64,000 nucleotides of DNA from Mesorhizobium sp. GTDB lineage: Bacteria; Pseudomonadota; Alphaproteobacteria; Rhizobiales; Rhizobiaceae. The notes beneath the pieces were generated by a model. That model was not told the DNA's origin and made no database searches. It worked only from the letters and a program-made list of their open reading frames with translations. Positions within the stretch are counted from its first letter, which is position 1; each line of letters starts with the position of its first letter. Made by a program: the position numbers and the translations under genes. Positions 1 through 9,021 of the stretch are shown here, piece by piece. The stretch is from NCBI GenBank assembly GCA_004020875.1, contig SAPZ01000008.1, positions 217,222 to 281,221 of the forward strand, in the 5' to 3' direction.

Positions 1-62
1 ATCACCATCGCCAGAGCTAGGCTCGCGGCGGGGAAGCGGGCGATCGACATCTCCCTCATCAT
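1..62 (-). CDS. 5' end of an exported-protein gene, cut by window edge
   Basis: Only the first 20 or so codons are visible. On the minus strand an ATG at 62 follows a GGAG ribosome binding site six bases upstream, and the frame stays open to the edge. The visible peptide starts MMREMSIARFPAASLALAM, a positively charged start followed by a hydrophobic run, which looks like a signal peptide. It is divergent from the LysR gene at 160 with a perfect dyad between them, so it is a plausible target of that regulator. An alternative in-frame ATG lies at 89. Function cannot be told. Confidence 0.45.
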   Translation of the reverse strand, partial: MMREMSIARFPAASLALAMV

Positions 63-117
63 CGGCTCTCCAAACGGGTCGAAGATCATCTGGCCAGCCG
101 CAACGAATTCAATCAAG

Positions 118-143
118 CGAATAGATTTGTGAGTATCTATTCG
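118..143. promoter_or_regulatory. Perfect dyad, candidate LysR operator
   Basis: CGAATAGAT, then 8 bases, then ATCTATTCG: a perfect 9-bp inverted repeat in the gap between the divergent gene at 62 and the LysR gene at 160. LysR proteins bind such dyads in divergent promoters, so autoregulation plus control of the leftward gene is the natural reading (inference). Confidence 0.6.
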
Positions 144-159
144 ATATGCTGATAGCGCC

Positions 160-1017
160 ATGGCCGCTCCGCTCGACCTCAACCTCTTGAAAACCTTCGT
201 CGCCGTCGTCGAAAGCGGCAGCCTCTCCAATGCGGCGCCTCGCGTTGGTCGCAGCCAGTCGGCGGTCAGCATGCAGATGCAAAGGCTGGAAGACATGGTC
301 GGCAACCAGCTTCTGGTGCGGGGCCCTAGAACGGTCACCCCCAATGCGGCCGGCGAGGATTTCCTCATCTATGCGCGCCGGCTGCTGAAATTGTCCGACG
401 AGGCATGGGCGAGCGTCACCCGGCCGAAGGAGACAGGCAGTGTGCGCCTTGGTGTGCCGGACGACTACGCGGCCTTTCTTCTGCCGCCTGTGCTGTCGCG
501 TTTTGCCGAGGATCACCCACTGGTCACTGTCGAACTCGTGTGCGAGCAGTCGACCGCGCTGGTGAAGACCCTGGCGGAGGGACGGCTCGACCTGGCGATC
601 GTCACCCGCCTGCCGGATCAGCCGCTCGAGGTGATCAGGCTGGAGCGCTTTGTCTGGGTCGCCTCGCCCAACCATGTCGCCTGGGAGGCCGATCCCCTGC
701 CTGTCGCGCTTTTCGAGCCTGGCTGCGCGGCAAGGATGAATGTGCTGCAGGCACTCGGCGGTGCCGACCGATCCTACCGGTGCACCTATTCCAGCGCCTC
801 CCTGCTCGGGCTGGTCGCGGTCGTGCAGGCCGGGCTCGCAGTCGCCGGCCTTGCCCAGCGAAGCGTGCCTCCGTCGCTGCGCATCATCGGTGCCAATGAG
901 GGGCTGCCTGTGTTGCCGGACCTAGAGATAGGCATCCTGCGCAACCCTTTGTCGACGACGGCGGCCGTCGATCGTCTGCATGATTTTCTGCGCCGCGACC
1001 TGGCCCAGCATGCCTGA
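160..1017 (+). CDS. LysR-family transcriptional regulator
   Basis: This 285-residue protein has the LysR layout: an N-terminal winged helix-turn-helix (about residues 5-65, with the typical SQSAVSMQMQRLE recognition helix and LLVRG wing), a linker helix, and a periplasmic-binding-like effector domain (about 90-280). Length is normal for the family. Such proteins act in the cytoplasm as tetramers, usually controlling a divergent gene in response to a small molecule. Here the divergent neighbour begins at 62, and a perfect dyad sits in between. The ATG at 160 has only a weak ribosome binding site. The effector cannot be predicted from sequence. Confidence 0.9.
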   Translation: MAAPLDLNLLKTFVAVVESGSLSNAAPRVGRSQSAVSMQMQRLEDMVGNQLLVRGPRTVTPNAAGEDFLIYARRLLKLSDEAWASVTRPKETGSVRLGVPDDYAAFLLPPVLSRFAEDHPLVTVELVCEQSTALVKTLAEGRLDLAIVTRLPDQPLEVIRLERFVWVASPNHVAWEADPLPVALFEPGCAARMNVLQALGGADRSYRCTYSSASLLGLVAVVQAGLAVAGLAQRSVPPSLRIIGANEGLPVLPDLEIGILRNPLSTTAAVDRLHDFLRRDLAQHA

Positions 1018-1106
1018 GCAGCGGACATCGTCGGTGGCCCTGGGGTGTGGCGTTTGTCAAGGCTTCGCCCTATAAGAACGACAGTCAGAAATCTCCGGGG
1101 TCAGCC

Positions 1107-1493
1107 ATGCTTAGAGCCATTTCGTCCGCCGCGCTCTTCCTGATTGCCAGCGGCATTGCCGCCCATGCCGGCGACGCGGCGCTGGGCAAGAAGGTCTTCA
1201 ATCGTTGCATCGCCTGCCATGAGGCAGCGACGGACCACGACAAGGTCGGCCCGCATCTGATGGGCGTCGTCGGCCGCAAGGCCGGCTCGGCGGAGAGCTT
1301 TGCCGGTCATTATTCGCAAGCCATGAAGGATGCGGGCGCCGCCGGCCTGATCTGGGACGACGCCAACCTTGCCGAATATCTCAAGGCACCCAAGCAGAAG
1401 GTTCCAGGCAACAAGATGGCCTTTACCGGCCTGACCAGTGACGACGACATCGCCAATGTGATTGCCTATCTCAAGGCCGACCCGAAGCCCTGA
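1107..1493 (+). CDS. Class I cytochrome c, periplasmic
   Basis: A 128-residue monohaem cytochrome c. Residues 1-21 form a signal peptide ending AHA, so the mature protein is periplasmic. The haem-binding motif is CIACH near residue 35, and a GNKMAF segment near residue 100 supplies the distal Met ligand, as in c2/c550-type electron carriers. I chose the ATG at 1107 because it places the signal peptide at the N terminus; an upstream in-frame start at 1047 would add 20 residues ahead of it. Likely role: soluble electron transfer in respiration. It stands alone, so its redox partner is unknown. Confidence 0.88.
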   Translation: MLRAISSAALFLIASGIAAHAGDAALGKKVFNRCIACHEAATDHDKVGPHLMGVVGRKAGSAESFAGHYSQAMKDAGAAGLIWDDANLAEYLKAPKQKVPGNKMAFTGLTSDDDIANVIAYLKADPKP

Positions 1494-1825
1494 TCGGCGC
1501 GGCAGAAACCGGCATTCGCGCAACCGTCGCGCGAAAGGGTGATCGCTGAATCACTGATTTCGCCGTCACGGCCACAACAGATTTTCCGGCGCTGTTTCAT
1601 CACCTTGGCTGTTCGCAAAACCAAGAGCTTAAGGCATATCAGCTAAAGCTGTTTAAATGCGGCGCACATTACTGGGCGCCTTACGCATGCTTGCCTTGTA
1701 TTTCAAGGACCTGACCAGTTCTTTTGTTTTGGCGCCTCTCCTTGTCTTCCTTCTTTCAATCCCTTGAAGCCCCACATATATTCGCCGCCACGACATGGAA
1801 ACGGATGCCGAAGCGGGAGGCCCCA

Positions 1826-2914
1826 ATGGCGACATTGCAGAATTTCGATGCCGAAATTGCCAAGACCAAGCAGGTCGTGCAGGACATGCGCACCAAGATC
1901 GAGCAGTCCGGCACGGTTCTTGACACGCTTGCTCAGGCCGACAAGAAGATCGGCGACGCCAATTTCGACATCGAGAACGCCCGCATCGAGGACGTGCTCA
2001 AGCAGCAGAAGGTCATGGAAGGCAACATTGCCGACCTGATCATCGGCCTCGAGGACGCCACCAATGTCTTCGGCGCCGAATTCGAGAGCATGAAGAGCTA
2101 TACCGGCTGGGAGAACTTCGTCGGTGTCTTCTCCGAGCAGCGCAAGCAGCGTATGCGCACCGACCGTGTCCGCAACATGTCGCTGGCCGGCAATTTGCAG
2201 GAGCTTTTGGCGAAATCGGATACCATTGTCGGCATCCTTAAGGCGCAGAAACAGATCCTCGACCAGCGCTACAAGACTTCCGAGACCAGCCTTTCGCAGG
2301 TGATCGAGCGACGCAAGGCGACCATGTCCAACCTCGAAGCGGTGCAGAAACGCATCGAGGAATTGAACCCCCTGCTGCTCGACATCGAGAACAAGATCGC
2401 CGCGTCCACGACGCAAAAGGAGCGCACCGAACTCGAGGGCGAGCGCTCCAAAATGGCGACCGAGTACAACGAAAAACAGGCGAAGGAACAGGAACTGCTC
2501 GCCGAAAGCCAGACGCTGGAGCGCTACACCTCGATGTTCCAGACCTTCGTCGATTCGCTCAACAACCAGATCGCCGCGCAGTCGACGCTGATCAACAAGC
2601 TGACCATCGACACCGAGCAGCGCATCGTCCTCTACAAGGCCCTGGAAGATTCGCTGAAGACCGCCGCCCAGCAAGACGTCGCCCACAAGATCAACACGCT
2701 GGGCAGCCAGGTCGACAACACGGCGGAAGAGACCATGGCCGGCATCGGCGCCGCCTCGCAGAAGCATATCGGCGATCTGCTCGAGATGCATGAAAAGAAC
2801 ATGGTGGCTTCAGCCGACATCCAGCGGCGCAAGAAGCTTGCCGACGACGCTTTCGCGCGCCGCTTCGACGATGTGATGAAAAAGCACAATTCCGCCAACT
2901 ACGTGCAGCAATAG
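1826..2914 (+). CDS. Coiled-coil protein, first gene of AAA/DUF2333 cluster
   Basis: A 362-residue, highly charged protein with no signal peptide or membrane segment. From about residue 30 to 300 it is almost entirely helical with heptad-like patterns rich in Glu, Lys, Gln and Leu (for example ERTELEGERSKMATEYNEKQ), so a long coiled coil is expected. The start at 1826 follows a GGGAGG site with 6-base spacing; upstream in-frame ATGs lack one. It is followed 34 bases later by another gene of unknown function and then by an AAA ATPase, which suggests a scaffold or adaptor role in a multi-protein assembly (inference). I do not recognise a named family with certainty. Confidence 0.8.
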   Translation: MATLQNFDAEIAKTKQVVQDMRTKIEQSGTVLDTLAQADKKIGDANFDIENARIEDVLKQQKVMEGNIADLIIGLEDATNVFGAEFESMKSYTGWENFVGVFSEQRKQRMRTDRVRNMSLAGNLQELLAKSDTIVGILKAQKQILDQRYKTSETSLSQVIERRKATMSNLEAVQKRIEELNPLLLDIENKIAASTTQKERTELEGERSKMATEYNEKQAKEQELLAESQTLERYTSMFQTFVDSLNNQIAAQSTLINKLTIDTEQRIVLYKALEDSLKTAAQQDVAHKINTLGSQVDNTAEETMAGIGAASQKHIGDLLEMHEKNMVASADIQRRKKLADDAFARRFDDVMKKHNSANYVQQ

Positions 2915-2948
2915 GCGGCGCCGCTGATCTCATCTCCACGGCAATCCC

Positions 2949-4094
2949 ATGACACCTGAGAACGACGCGGCGGCCCGCTATTTCTCCGCCATCACGGCGG
3001 CGCTGGGCGGACTGGAAGTGTTCATGCGCGACGACCGCTCGCCGCTTTACCGGCACGGCATCGTCGCCAGGATCGTCGCGGAATATATCGCGCGGCTGGA
3101 CAAGTCCTTTGCCTGCTGGCGCAACCGGCTGGGCTTCATGGACACCTTCCGCATCTCGCGCGCCGAGAGCGGCTATCCCGTGTTCCAGAACCTGCTCGAG
3201 CTGGAAAACGACCGCCAGCAGGCCGATGCCCGCCTAGCCAACATCCCGCAGACCGGCGAGCTGCGCGAGGAAATGGCCGACTTCATCCTGCGCCACAAGG
3301 AGTTTCCCGAAGCGCTGCAGAAATCGATGGCCGAGCGGCTCTATCTGGAGGACGTCAAGAGCGAGGCGACCTTCGGCCCGTTCACGCTTGCGCAGACGGC
3401 CAAGGTCTCGGTCAACCCAAAGACCATGCGGCCCTATTATCTCGTCCACTGGGCCACGTTCGACGGCAGCGCCAACCTGCCGCTGATCTACATGGTGACG
3501 GTCGAGGACTCCTCCGAAAGCATGGTGCGCCAGCTTGTCGATGCCAATGGCAAGCTCAATGAGCGCGTCGACATTCCCCTTCCCGTCGACGGCCTTCTCA
3601 ATCCGGAGCTTGCGCACCGCTTCGACGACTTCACTGAGAAGAACTCGGCCTACACGCTCTCGCCGGCGACGATCGCGGTCAATCTCGACAAGGATTTCGA
3701 ACCGCTGCATCCCAAGCAGCTGCGTCGCGTCGTGCTGGGACCCTTCTACTCGGCCGGTATCACCGACAACAATTCGACCGTGGCCGAGGTGCTCTCCAAG
3801 GTGCGCAAGCCGGAAAACGCATGGCTGCTCACCTGGACCATCCAGGAGGTTTTTTCCAAGAGCGAGAAGCCCGGCCGCAGGGGTCTTTTCTCCAGCGAGA
3901 AGACGACGCAAGAATTCTTCATCAACACCGACGATCTCGAAGCGGCGCGGCAGGGCGTGTCGAGCTACGAGAACCATGCGCTGATCCCGCACGAGGCCTA
4001 CCAGGCGCTCTACGCCGCCGGTGAAGCGCAGAAGATCTTTTCCGGCTACAAGGTCCACATCCTGTCCAACGGACAGGTCATCAGCGATGTATGA
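2949..4094 (+). CDS. Unknown conserved-type protein, second gene of AAA cluster
   Basis: A 381-residue soluble protein without signal peptide, membrane segments or any catalytic motif I recognise. The N-terminal third is helical and charged; the middle contains a beta-rich stretch (YYLVHWATFDGSANLPLIYM), and the C-terminal part again mixes strands and helices. It lies 34 bases after the coiled-coil gene and 24 bases before the AAA ATPase gene on the same strand, so it is almost certainly co-transcribed. Its place between a scaffold-like protein and an ATPase suggests a subunit of the same complex, but its function is not known. Confidence 0.78.
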   Translation: MTPENDAAARYFSAITAALGGLEVFMRDDRSPLYRHGIVARIVAEYIARLDKSFACWRNRLGFMDTFRISRAESGYPVFQNLLELENDRQQADARLANIPQTGELREEMADFILRHKEFPEALQKSMAERLYLEDVKSEATFGPFTLAQTAKVSVNPKTMRPYYLVHWATFDGSANLPLIYMVTVEDSSESMVRQLVDANGKLNERVDIPLPVDGLLNPELAHRFDDFTEKNSAYTLSPATIAVNLDKDFEPLHPKQLRRVVLGPFYSAGITDNNSTVAEVLSKVRKPENAWLLTWTIQEVFSKSEKPGRRGLFSSEKTTQEFFINTDDLEAARQGVSSYENHALIPHEAYQALYAAGEAQKIFSGYKVHILSNGQVISDV

Positions 4095-4118
4095 TCGTCA
4101 AACCGCGGAGCATCCTTC

Positions 4119-6029
4119 ATGGACACCGGCCTGACCACGATCTCGGAAGCTGCAATCGAAAAGCACCGCGCGACCGCGCAGAGCTTCATCACCCGCATCG
4201 TGGTGCTGGAGGACCCGTCGCGCGAATCGGGCACGGCGCTCGCCGGCACCAACCGCCGCTTCGTCTCGACCGTTTCGGTCGGCTCGGTACGCCGCACGCG
4301 CGAGGTCGAGCTCTCGAAGACCGTTGCCGCGATCCATCCCGACGACCAGTTGATGACGATCCCGCAGCACACACTGCTCTACCGCGCGCGACGTGGCCTG
4401 GCGATCGCGCTCGCCATAGCGGGTGTTTTCGCCGAAGGATCCGATCTCGAAAGCCTGCAGGCGAAAAACGCGCGCGCGCCACTGGAAGGCGACGAAGCGG
4501 CCACCTTCAAGCAGCTTCTGTCGGCGTCGGCTTACGTCTCCGCTTTCAGCTTTGCCTCCTATTTGTTCCAGTTGATCGACAGCGACGGCCAGGCGCCGAA
4601 CGACATCGCCGAGCCCGACTTCCTGTTCGACACGACGCAGGACGCGGTGAAGTCGATCGTCGCCGGGCTCGACAAGGCGATCGCCGGTTCGAAAGATGAC
4701 GCCGACCTGACGACGCGGGCACGCGCCTTTGCCCGTGTCGCCATCGACGGGCTGCTGGCGCGCAAAGGCCGATTCGCCGGCATCGGCCCGTTCGAGAACG
4801 CGCATATCCGCATCGACGTCGACGATTTTACCCTCGACGGTTTCGACGTCGCGCCCGGCAAGCGCTCCAAGCCGCTGGTCATGACCTTCAAGAAGCCGGA
4901 AGAGGTCGTCGGCAACCACATCGCCAAATTTCAGTCGGTCAGGCTGGCCAAGATGCTCATGGCCTACGACTTCGAGCGCGAGCTGAATCCCTTCGTCGAG
5001 CTTGGCGGCTTCCTGTTCACCTTCATCGGCGACGGCGCGCCAGGCACCGGCAAGACGACGCTGATCCAGATGATCGCCGGCCTCGTCAACGGCTACTGCC
5101 AGGTCGCCGGCTATCCCTTCGCCTACGAGAATTTCGGCGTCGACCAGATCTCGTCCTACCAAGGCAAGTCAGGTCAGAACTGCCGCCAGTTCATCAACAA
5201 CGTGCTCAATCCACGCGTCATCGGCTTCGGCACCATTGACGACATCGACCAGGTGGCGGCGCGCCGCTCCGACGACCGCGCTTCCGCCGGTCAGCAGGAG
5301 ATCACCGGCGTGCTGATGGACGCCTTCGCCGGCGCCTCGACGGTGGTGCGCGGCAATTGCTCCTTCGGCATGTTCTCCAACTATCCCGAAAATGTCGACG
5401 ACGCGCTGCGCCAGCGAGCCGGCGCGCGCTGGCTGGTCGACGGCCCGCAGACCCGCGACGACTATATCGACATCTTCGTGCTGCTCGCCGGCAAGAATCA
5501 CAAGATCCCGCTGGGCGCGCATGAGCTCTATGCCGCGCAGGAAATCCAGCGTGCCGTGGCCGAAGCCTATGAGGAGCATGAGAAGCCGCAGGAAGACGGG
5601 CTGATGAAGGTCTATGAGCGCTACATGAAGGAGAATGGCGCGCCCAAGACCATGGCCGATATCGGCACCTATCTGCACATGATCAAGGACGCCGAGCCGC
5701 GCTTCACCGGCCGCGCCATCAAGAACGTCACCGACGCGATCAAGATGCGCGCCATGGATATCGAGCTGCCGGACGACTGGTTCGAGAAGCCGGAAGCCTT
5801 CATGCACAAGAGCTACGACGACAAGAAGGCGATGATTGAGGAACTGCGCGGACCATTTTCGATGGACATGGTCATGCAGGAGATCAACCGCTACGCCGAT
5901 TCCGAATTCCGCTACTCCGACAAGTCCGACGACGCGGCGGTGGAGAAGCTGTTGCGTGACGCACGCCTGCGCGAGCGCGCGGCGCGCAAGATGGAGGAGT
6001 TGAAGAAGAAGGAGGCGTGGAATGCCTAG
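4119..6029 (+). CDS. AAA-family ATPase, core of uncharacterised cluster
   Basis: A 636-residue protein with a long N-terminal region (1-290) of unknown fold, then an AAA-type ATPase domain: Walker A GAPGTGKT at about residues 306-313, and a Walker B-like hydrophobic strand ending IDDID near 370-377. The C terminus is charged and helical (RAARKMEELKKKEA). No signal peptide or membrane helix is seen. AAA ATPases remodel or disassemble protein complexes using ATP. The stop overlaps the start of the next gene by 8 bases, so translation is coupled. Together with the coiled-coil, unknown and DUF2333 neighbours it probably forms one machine; the substrate is unknown. Confidence 0.85.
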   Translation: MDTGLTTISEAAIEKHRATAQSFITRIVVLEDPSRESGTALAGTNRRFVSTVSVGSVRRTREVELSKTVAAIHPDDQLMTIPQHTLLYRARRGLAIALAIAGVFAEGSDLESLQAKNARAPLEGDEAATFKQLLSASAYVSAFSFASYLFQLIDSDGQAPNDIAEPDFLFDTTQDAVKSIVAGLDKAIAGSKDDADLTTRARAFARVAIDGLLARKGRFAGIGPFENAHIRIDVDDFTLDGFDVAPGKRSKPLVMTFKKPEEVVGNHIAKFQSVRLAKMLMAYDFERELNPFVELGGFLFTFIGDGAPGTGKTTLIQMIAGLVNGYCQVAGYPFAYENFGVDQISSYQGKSGQNCRQFINNVLNPRVIGFGTIDDIDQVAARRSDDRASAGQQEITGVLMDAFAGASTVVRGNCSFGMFSNYPENVDDALRQRAGARWLVDGPQTRDDYIDIFVLLAGKNHKIPLGAHELYAAQEIQRAVAEAYEEHEKPQEDGLMKVYERYMKENGAPKTMADIGTYLHMIKDAEPRFTGRAIKNVTDAIKMRAMDIELPDDWFEKPEAFMHKSYDDKKAMIEELRGPFSMDMVMQEINRYADSEFRYSDKSDDAAVEKLLRDARLRERAARKMEELKKKEAWNA

Positions 6030-7359
6030 CGCCCCGCCGATAGTGGCAGGCTCACCGGCCGCCGCCAAAAAGCCTGACCTCCTGCGCGACAACGAGCTGA
6101 TCTACGGCAGGCTGCTCGCCGTCGACGAGCCGCATCTCATCGAGCGCTACAACAAGGCTCTTGCCGCGTTCGGCCTCGAGCCGACCAAGCTTAAGAGCTT
6201 CCAGATCGACCGCACCGGCTTCTCGCCCGAGATCGCCGAGGAGTGCGGCGACTACGACTATCTCGACCCCAACGAGGTCAACCGCCGCTTCATCATCCTG
6301 ACGCCGTCGCAGATCGACCTGCCGGTGGTCCACACCGCCTTCTCCAATACCTCGCAGCTGATGTTCGAGTTCATGTCGAAGAACCAGCGCGCCATCGACG
6401 CGCTGACCATCAAGGACGTCATCTACGGGGAGATCGAGGACTCCGTTCCCAAGGTCAACGACATCGAGGACCTGCTGTCGATCAACCAGGTCGAGTTCAA
6501 GGTGCTGTCGGCCGAAGACGTGCTGGGCAAGGCGGCCGAGCTTGGCAAGCTGGTCGACCGGCTGAAGCAGGAGCCCGATGCCTGGCGCGACAACGACATG
6601 CTGCAGCGCATGGTCGATCTAGCCAAGGTCTGCGGCGACATCCGCGAGAACGCCCTGGTGCCGGACCAGGTGATCTTCCGCCACAATGCCTACTGGACCA
6701 GCCATTTCGGCGGTCTCTATGTCTTCGTCGACCCCGATATGACGACGGTGATCTGCGACCCGGCTGCTCCCGGCTTCCGCCGCTCGCGCCCCTGGCAGGT
6801 GAGTTACCTGTCGATAAACGACGCCGACAAGGTGTTCCGCTTCCTCGCCGCCACCGGCCGTCTCGACCTGCCGCGCGCTTCCTGGATCGAGGCTTCCGGC
6901 TATCTCGAGCACCGCGCCGAGATGGTCGTGCGCGCGCTCATCCGAGACGCCGAACCCAGCCGCAACCTCACCGACGTCGACAAGGTCTGGCTGCAGACCT
7001 GGATTCAGCGCAATGCCGACCTGATCGCCAGCGACGGCAACTTTCCCTTCCTCAATGGCGCCAAGCGCGAGATCGCCCAGTTCGGCCATCTAAAGATCGA
7101 GGATGTGTCGCCGCGCCAGCGTTTTTTGGTCGTGCGCGCCAAGCCTGAACACCCCGACGCCTGGCTGACCAACCAGTTGATCTCGGACTTCGTGCCTCAG
7201 GACTTCGTATCGCGTTACGTCTTCAACAAGCCGGGCTTCTACAAGGACTATGACGGCTTCAGCGACGCCTGGCGAAGCCATGTTGTGGACGTTCTGAAAA
7301 CCACATATTTGAAGGACAAGGTGGCGTTTCGCGCGCGCCTTTACGGTTTGACTGACTAG
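6022..7359 (+). CDS. Unknown protein, fourth gene of AAA cluster (possibly DUF6638)
   Basis: A 445-residue soluble protein. The start ATG at 6022 lies inside the end of the AAA ATPase gene and is preceded by GGAGG, giving translational coupling. The N-terminal part contains NELIYGRLLAVDEPHLIERY, which resembles what I remember of the DUF6638 family found beside AAA ATPases in alphaproteobacteria; that assignment is from memory and unverified. No catalytic motif, signal peptide or membrane segment is apparent. Coupling to the ATPase argues for stoichiometric production and a direct physical partnership. Confidence 0.78.
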   Translation: MPSAPPIVAGSPAAAKKPDLLRDNELIYGRLLAVDEPHLIERYNKALAAFGLEPTKLKSFQIDRTGFSPEIAEECGDYDYLDPNEVNRRFIILTPSQIDLPVVHTAFSNTSQLMFEFMSKNQRAIDALTIKDVIYGEIEDSVPKVNDIEDLLSINQVEFKVLSAEDVLGKAAELGKLVDRLKQEPDAWRDNDMLQRMVDLAKVCGDIRENALVPDQVIFRHNAYWTSHFGGLYVFVDPDMTTVICDPAAPGFRRSRPWQVSYLSINDADKVFRFLAATGRLDLPRASWIEASGYLEHRAEMVVRALIRDAEPSRNLTDVDKVWLQTWIQRNADLIASDGNFPFLNGAKREIAQFGHLKIEDVSPRQRFLVVRAKPEHPDAWLTNQLISDFVPQDFVSRYVFNKPGFYKDYDGFSDAWRSHVVDVLKTTYLKDKVAFRARLYGLTD

Positions 7360-7565
7360 AGCATGATCCCGAAAAGTGGGAACCGGTTTTCGGAGGAAGA
7401 TCATGCTCCAACAAAGAGTTAGATCAGGATGACGTTCCAACGAAACGTCGTCCTGATCTAGGGCAATTCCAAGGAAAGTGTGGGCGGTTTTCCGCCCGGA
7501 ATTGCGCCAAAACAAAGGGTTAGGGCAGATCGCCGTTTCCCTTGAAACGGTGAGCTGCTCTAAGG
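7360..7565. repeat. Mosaic of four palindromic repeat units
   Basis: The 219-base gap inside the AAA cluster is almost filled by four consecutive imperfect hairpins: GAGCATGATC...GATCATGCTC, then AGATCAGGATGACG...CGTCCTGATCT, then GGCAATTCC...GGAATTGC, then a unit from GGGCAGATCGCC to GGTGAGCTGCTC. Such units are scattered through Mesorhizobium-type genomes as non-autonomous intergenic repeats. A truncated relative of the third unit (AGAGCAATTCCAGGA) occurs at 15032. The repeats may alter mRNA stability between the fourth and fifth genes of the cluster. Confidence 0.75.
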
Positions 7566-7578
7566 GGGTACCACAGCC

Positions 7579-8703
7579 ATGCTCGACCCGATCGTGAACT
7601 TCTTCACCCAGATATTCCAGTGGATCGGCCGCGGCATCGGCTTCGTCATCGGCGTCGTCCTGTGGCCGTTCATGTGGGTCGGCCGCTGGTACGGCCAGCG
7701 CGGCTGGATCCTGAAGGCCGTGGTCGGCCTTGCCCTCCTGGTTCTGATCGGCCTCTACGCGAATTTCTTCTACGCCACGCAGTGGTGGAATAATTTCAAC
7801 CCGAACTATCCAGACGCCTACACGTTCGAGAAACGCAACGTTTCTGCCGGCGAGCAGGTTTCCGCCGGCGCCGGGACCGACACGGCGAAAACCTGTGGCA
7901 ACTCGGCGATCGCCCAGGTTGCCGCCGATCTGACGGATTTCAACGTCAATCAGAATGCCTGGATCTCGTCGATGATCCTCTACAGGCTCGGCCTGTTCGG
8001 CATCGACTGGGACAACACGCCCTGGATGGACAACAAGGCGTCCTTCCAGCGCGGCATCAACCAGGCGGTGCGGCGCACCGCGACCGAGCTGGCCGACAAT
8101 CTCGGCCGCGTGCGCACGACTTCGCAGATCGATGCCGACCTCCAGGATGCGCGCGGCAATCTGCAGTTCGACGAGTATACCTGGTATTTCGGGCTGAACC
8201 CGTTCGGCCCCAAGACGCCGACGCCTAGCTATTATCGCGACGCGGTGCGCAAGCTGCGTTCCTTCAATGCGCGTCTCGCCACCTGCCAGGCGACCTTCGA
8301 CGCGCGCGCCGACAATCTCAAGCAATATATCGACCGCATCGCCTCGGATATCGGCTCGACCTCGGCAATTCTCAAGGAACGCGCCGAAAACCACAACAAT
8401 GGTTGGTTCGATACCCGCGCCGACGACCGCTTCTGGTTCGCCTATGGCCAGCTCTACGCCTATTACGGCCTCATGAAGGGTGCCCAGGCCGACTTCGAGG
8501 GCGTGCTCAAGGAAAAGCACCTGCAGAATCTCTGGGACACGATGGACCAGCAGTTCGTCTCGGCGCTGCGCATCCAGCCTTTCATCATAGCCAATGGCCG
8601 CGAGGATGGCTGGCTGCTGCCGACGCATCTGACGACGATGGGCTTCTACATCCTGCGCGTGCGCTCCAACATGGTCGAGATCAGCAACGTTCTGACCCAA
8701 TAG
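7579..8703 (+). CDS. DUF2333 family membrane-anchored protein
   Basis: A 374-residue protein. Residues 1-75 hold two hydrophobic segments (roughly 14-38 and 48-68, VVGLALLVLIGLYANFF), followed by a large soluble domain with an aromatic start (YATQWWNNFNPNYPDAYTFEK). This fits the DUF2333 family, whose members are inner-membrane proteins with a large, probably periplasmic, domain and no known function. It follows the other four genes of the cluster on the same strand but is separated from them by 219 bases of repeats, so it may also have its own promoter. It could anchor the AAA complex to the membrane (inference). Confidence 0.8.
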   Translation: MLDPIVNFFTQIFQWIGRGIGFVIGVVLWPFMWVGRWYGQRGWILKAVVGLALLVLIGLYANFFYATQWWNNFNPNYPDAYTFEKRNVSAGEQVSAGAGTDTAKTCGNSAIAQVAADLTDFNVNQNAWISSMILYRLGLFGIDWDNTPWMDNKASFQRGINQAVRRTATELADNLGRVRTTSQIDADLQDARGNLQFDEYTWYFGLNPFGPKTPTPSYYRDAVRKLRSFNARLATCQATFDARADNLKQYIDRIASDIGSTSAILKERAENHNNGWFDTRADDRFWFAYGQLYAYYGLMKGAQADFEGVLKEKHLQNLWDTMDQQFVSALRIQPFIIANGREDGWLLPTHLTTMGFYILRVRSNMVEISNVLTQ

Positions 8704-9021
8704 CCCGGCTGTCAGCGGTCAGGGGAGATGGCGGATTTGCGCCTTCGCCCCTGTCGCTTTTCGCGCATTAGGCGGCTGTTTTGAGACGGCGAAACGGCCC
8801 CCGCTCTGGCTTCTATACGGCCCAATGACCGGGGCCAAAAAGACTACCTTGAAGAGGCCCGGCGACGGAACACTCTTTCTTAACAGGAAACATTGTTGCA
8901 TGGAAGTTGACGCCGCGCCAACGACATGGTTAGAACATGCCCTTGCGTCCGGGCGGCGTTTCGACCATGCACGAATGATCGAACCCCTCCCCTCCACCGC
9001 CTACTCCAGAGGAAAGCCGTC
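8704..9021. other. Intergenic region upstream of fhs
   Basis: This 318-base gap holds no convincing gene. A short open frame from 8825 to 9034 runs across the fhs start and has no coding character. The one clear signal is the candidate promoter at 8907-8935. Confidence 0.6.
8907..8935 (+). promoter_or_regulatory. Candidate sigma-70-type promoter of fhs
   Basis: TTGACG, 17 bases, then TTAGAA, about 85 bases before the fhs start. Spacing is ideal and the -35 box is near consensus for a rhizobial housekeeping promoter. Confidence 0.45.

Noticed and set aside
1703-2791. Long minus-strand open frame across the coiled-coil gene
   Set aside because: It is the complement of a strongly biased coding frame with high GC third positions, has odd Leu/Gly/Asp composition, and no ribosome binding site. 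The same applies to other long antisense frames, such as 7090-8700, 13281-14909 and 18086-19741.
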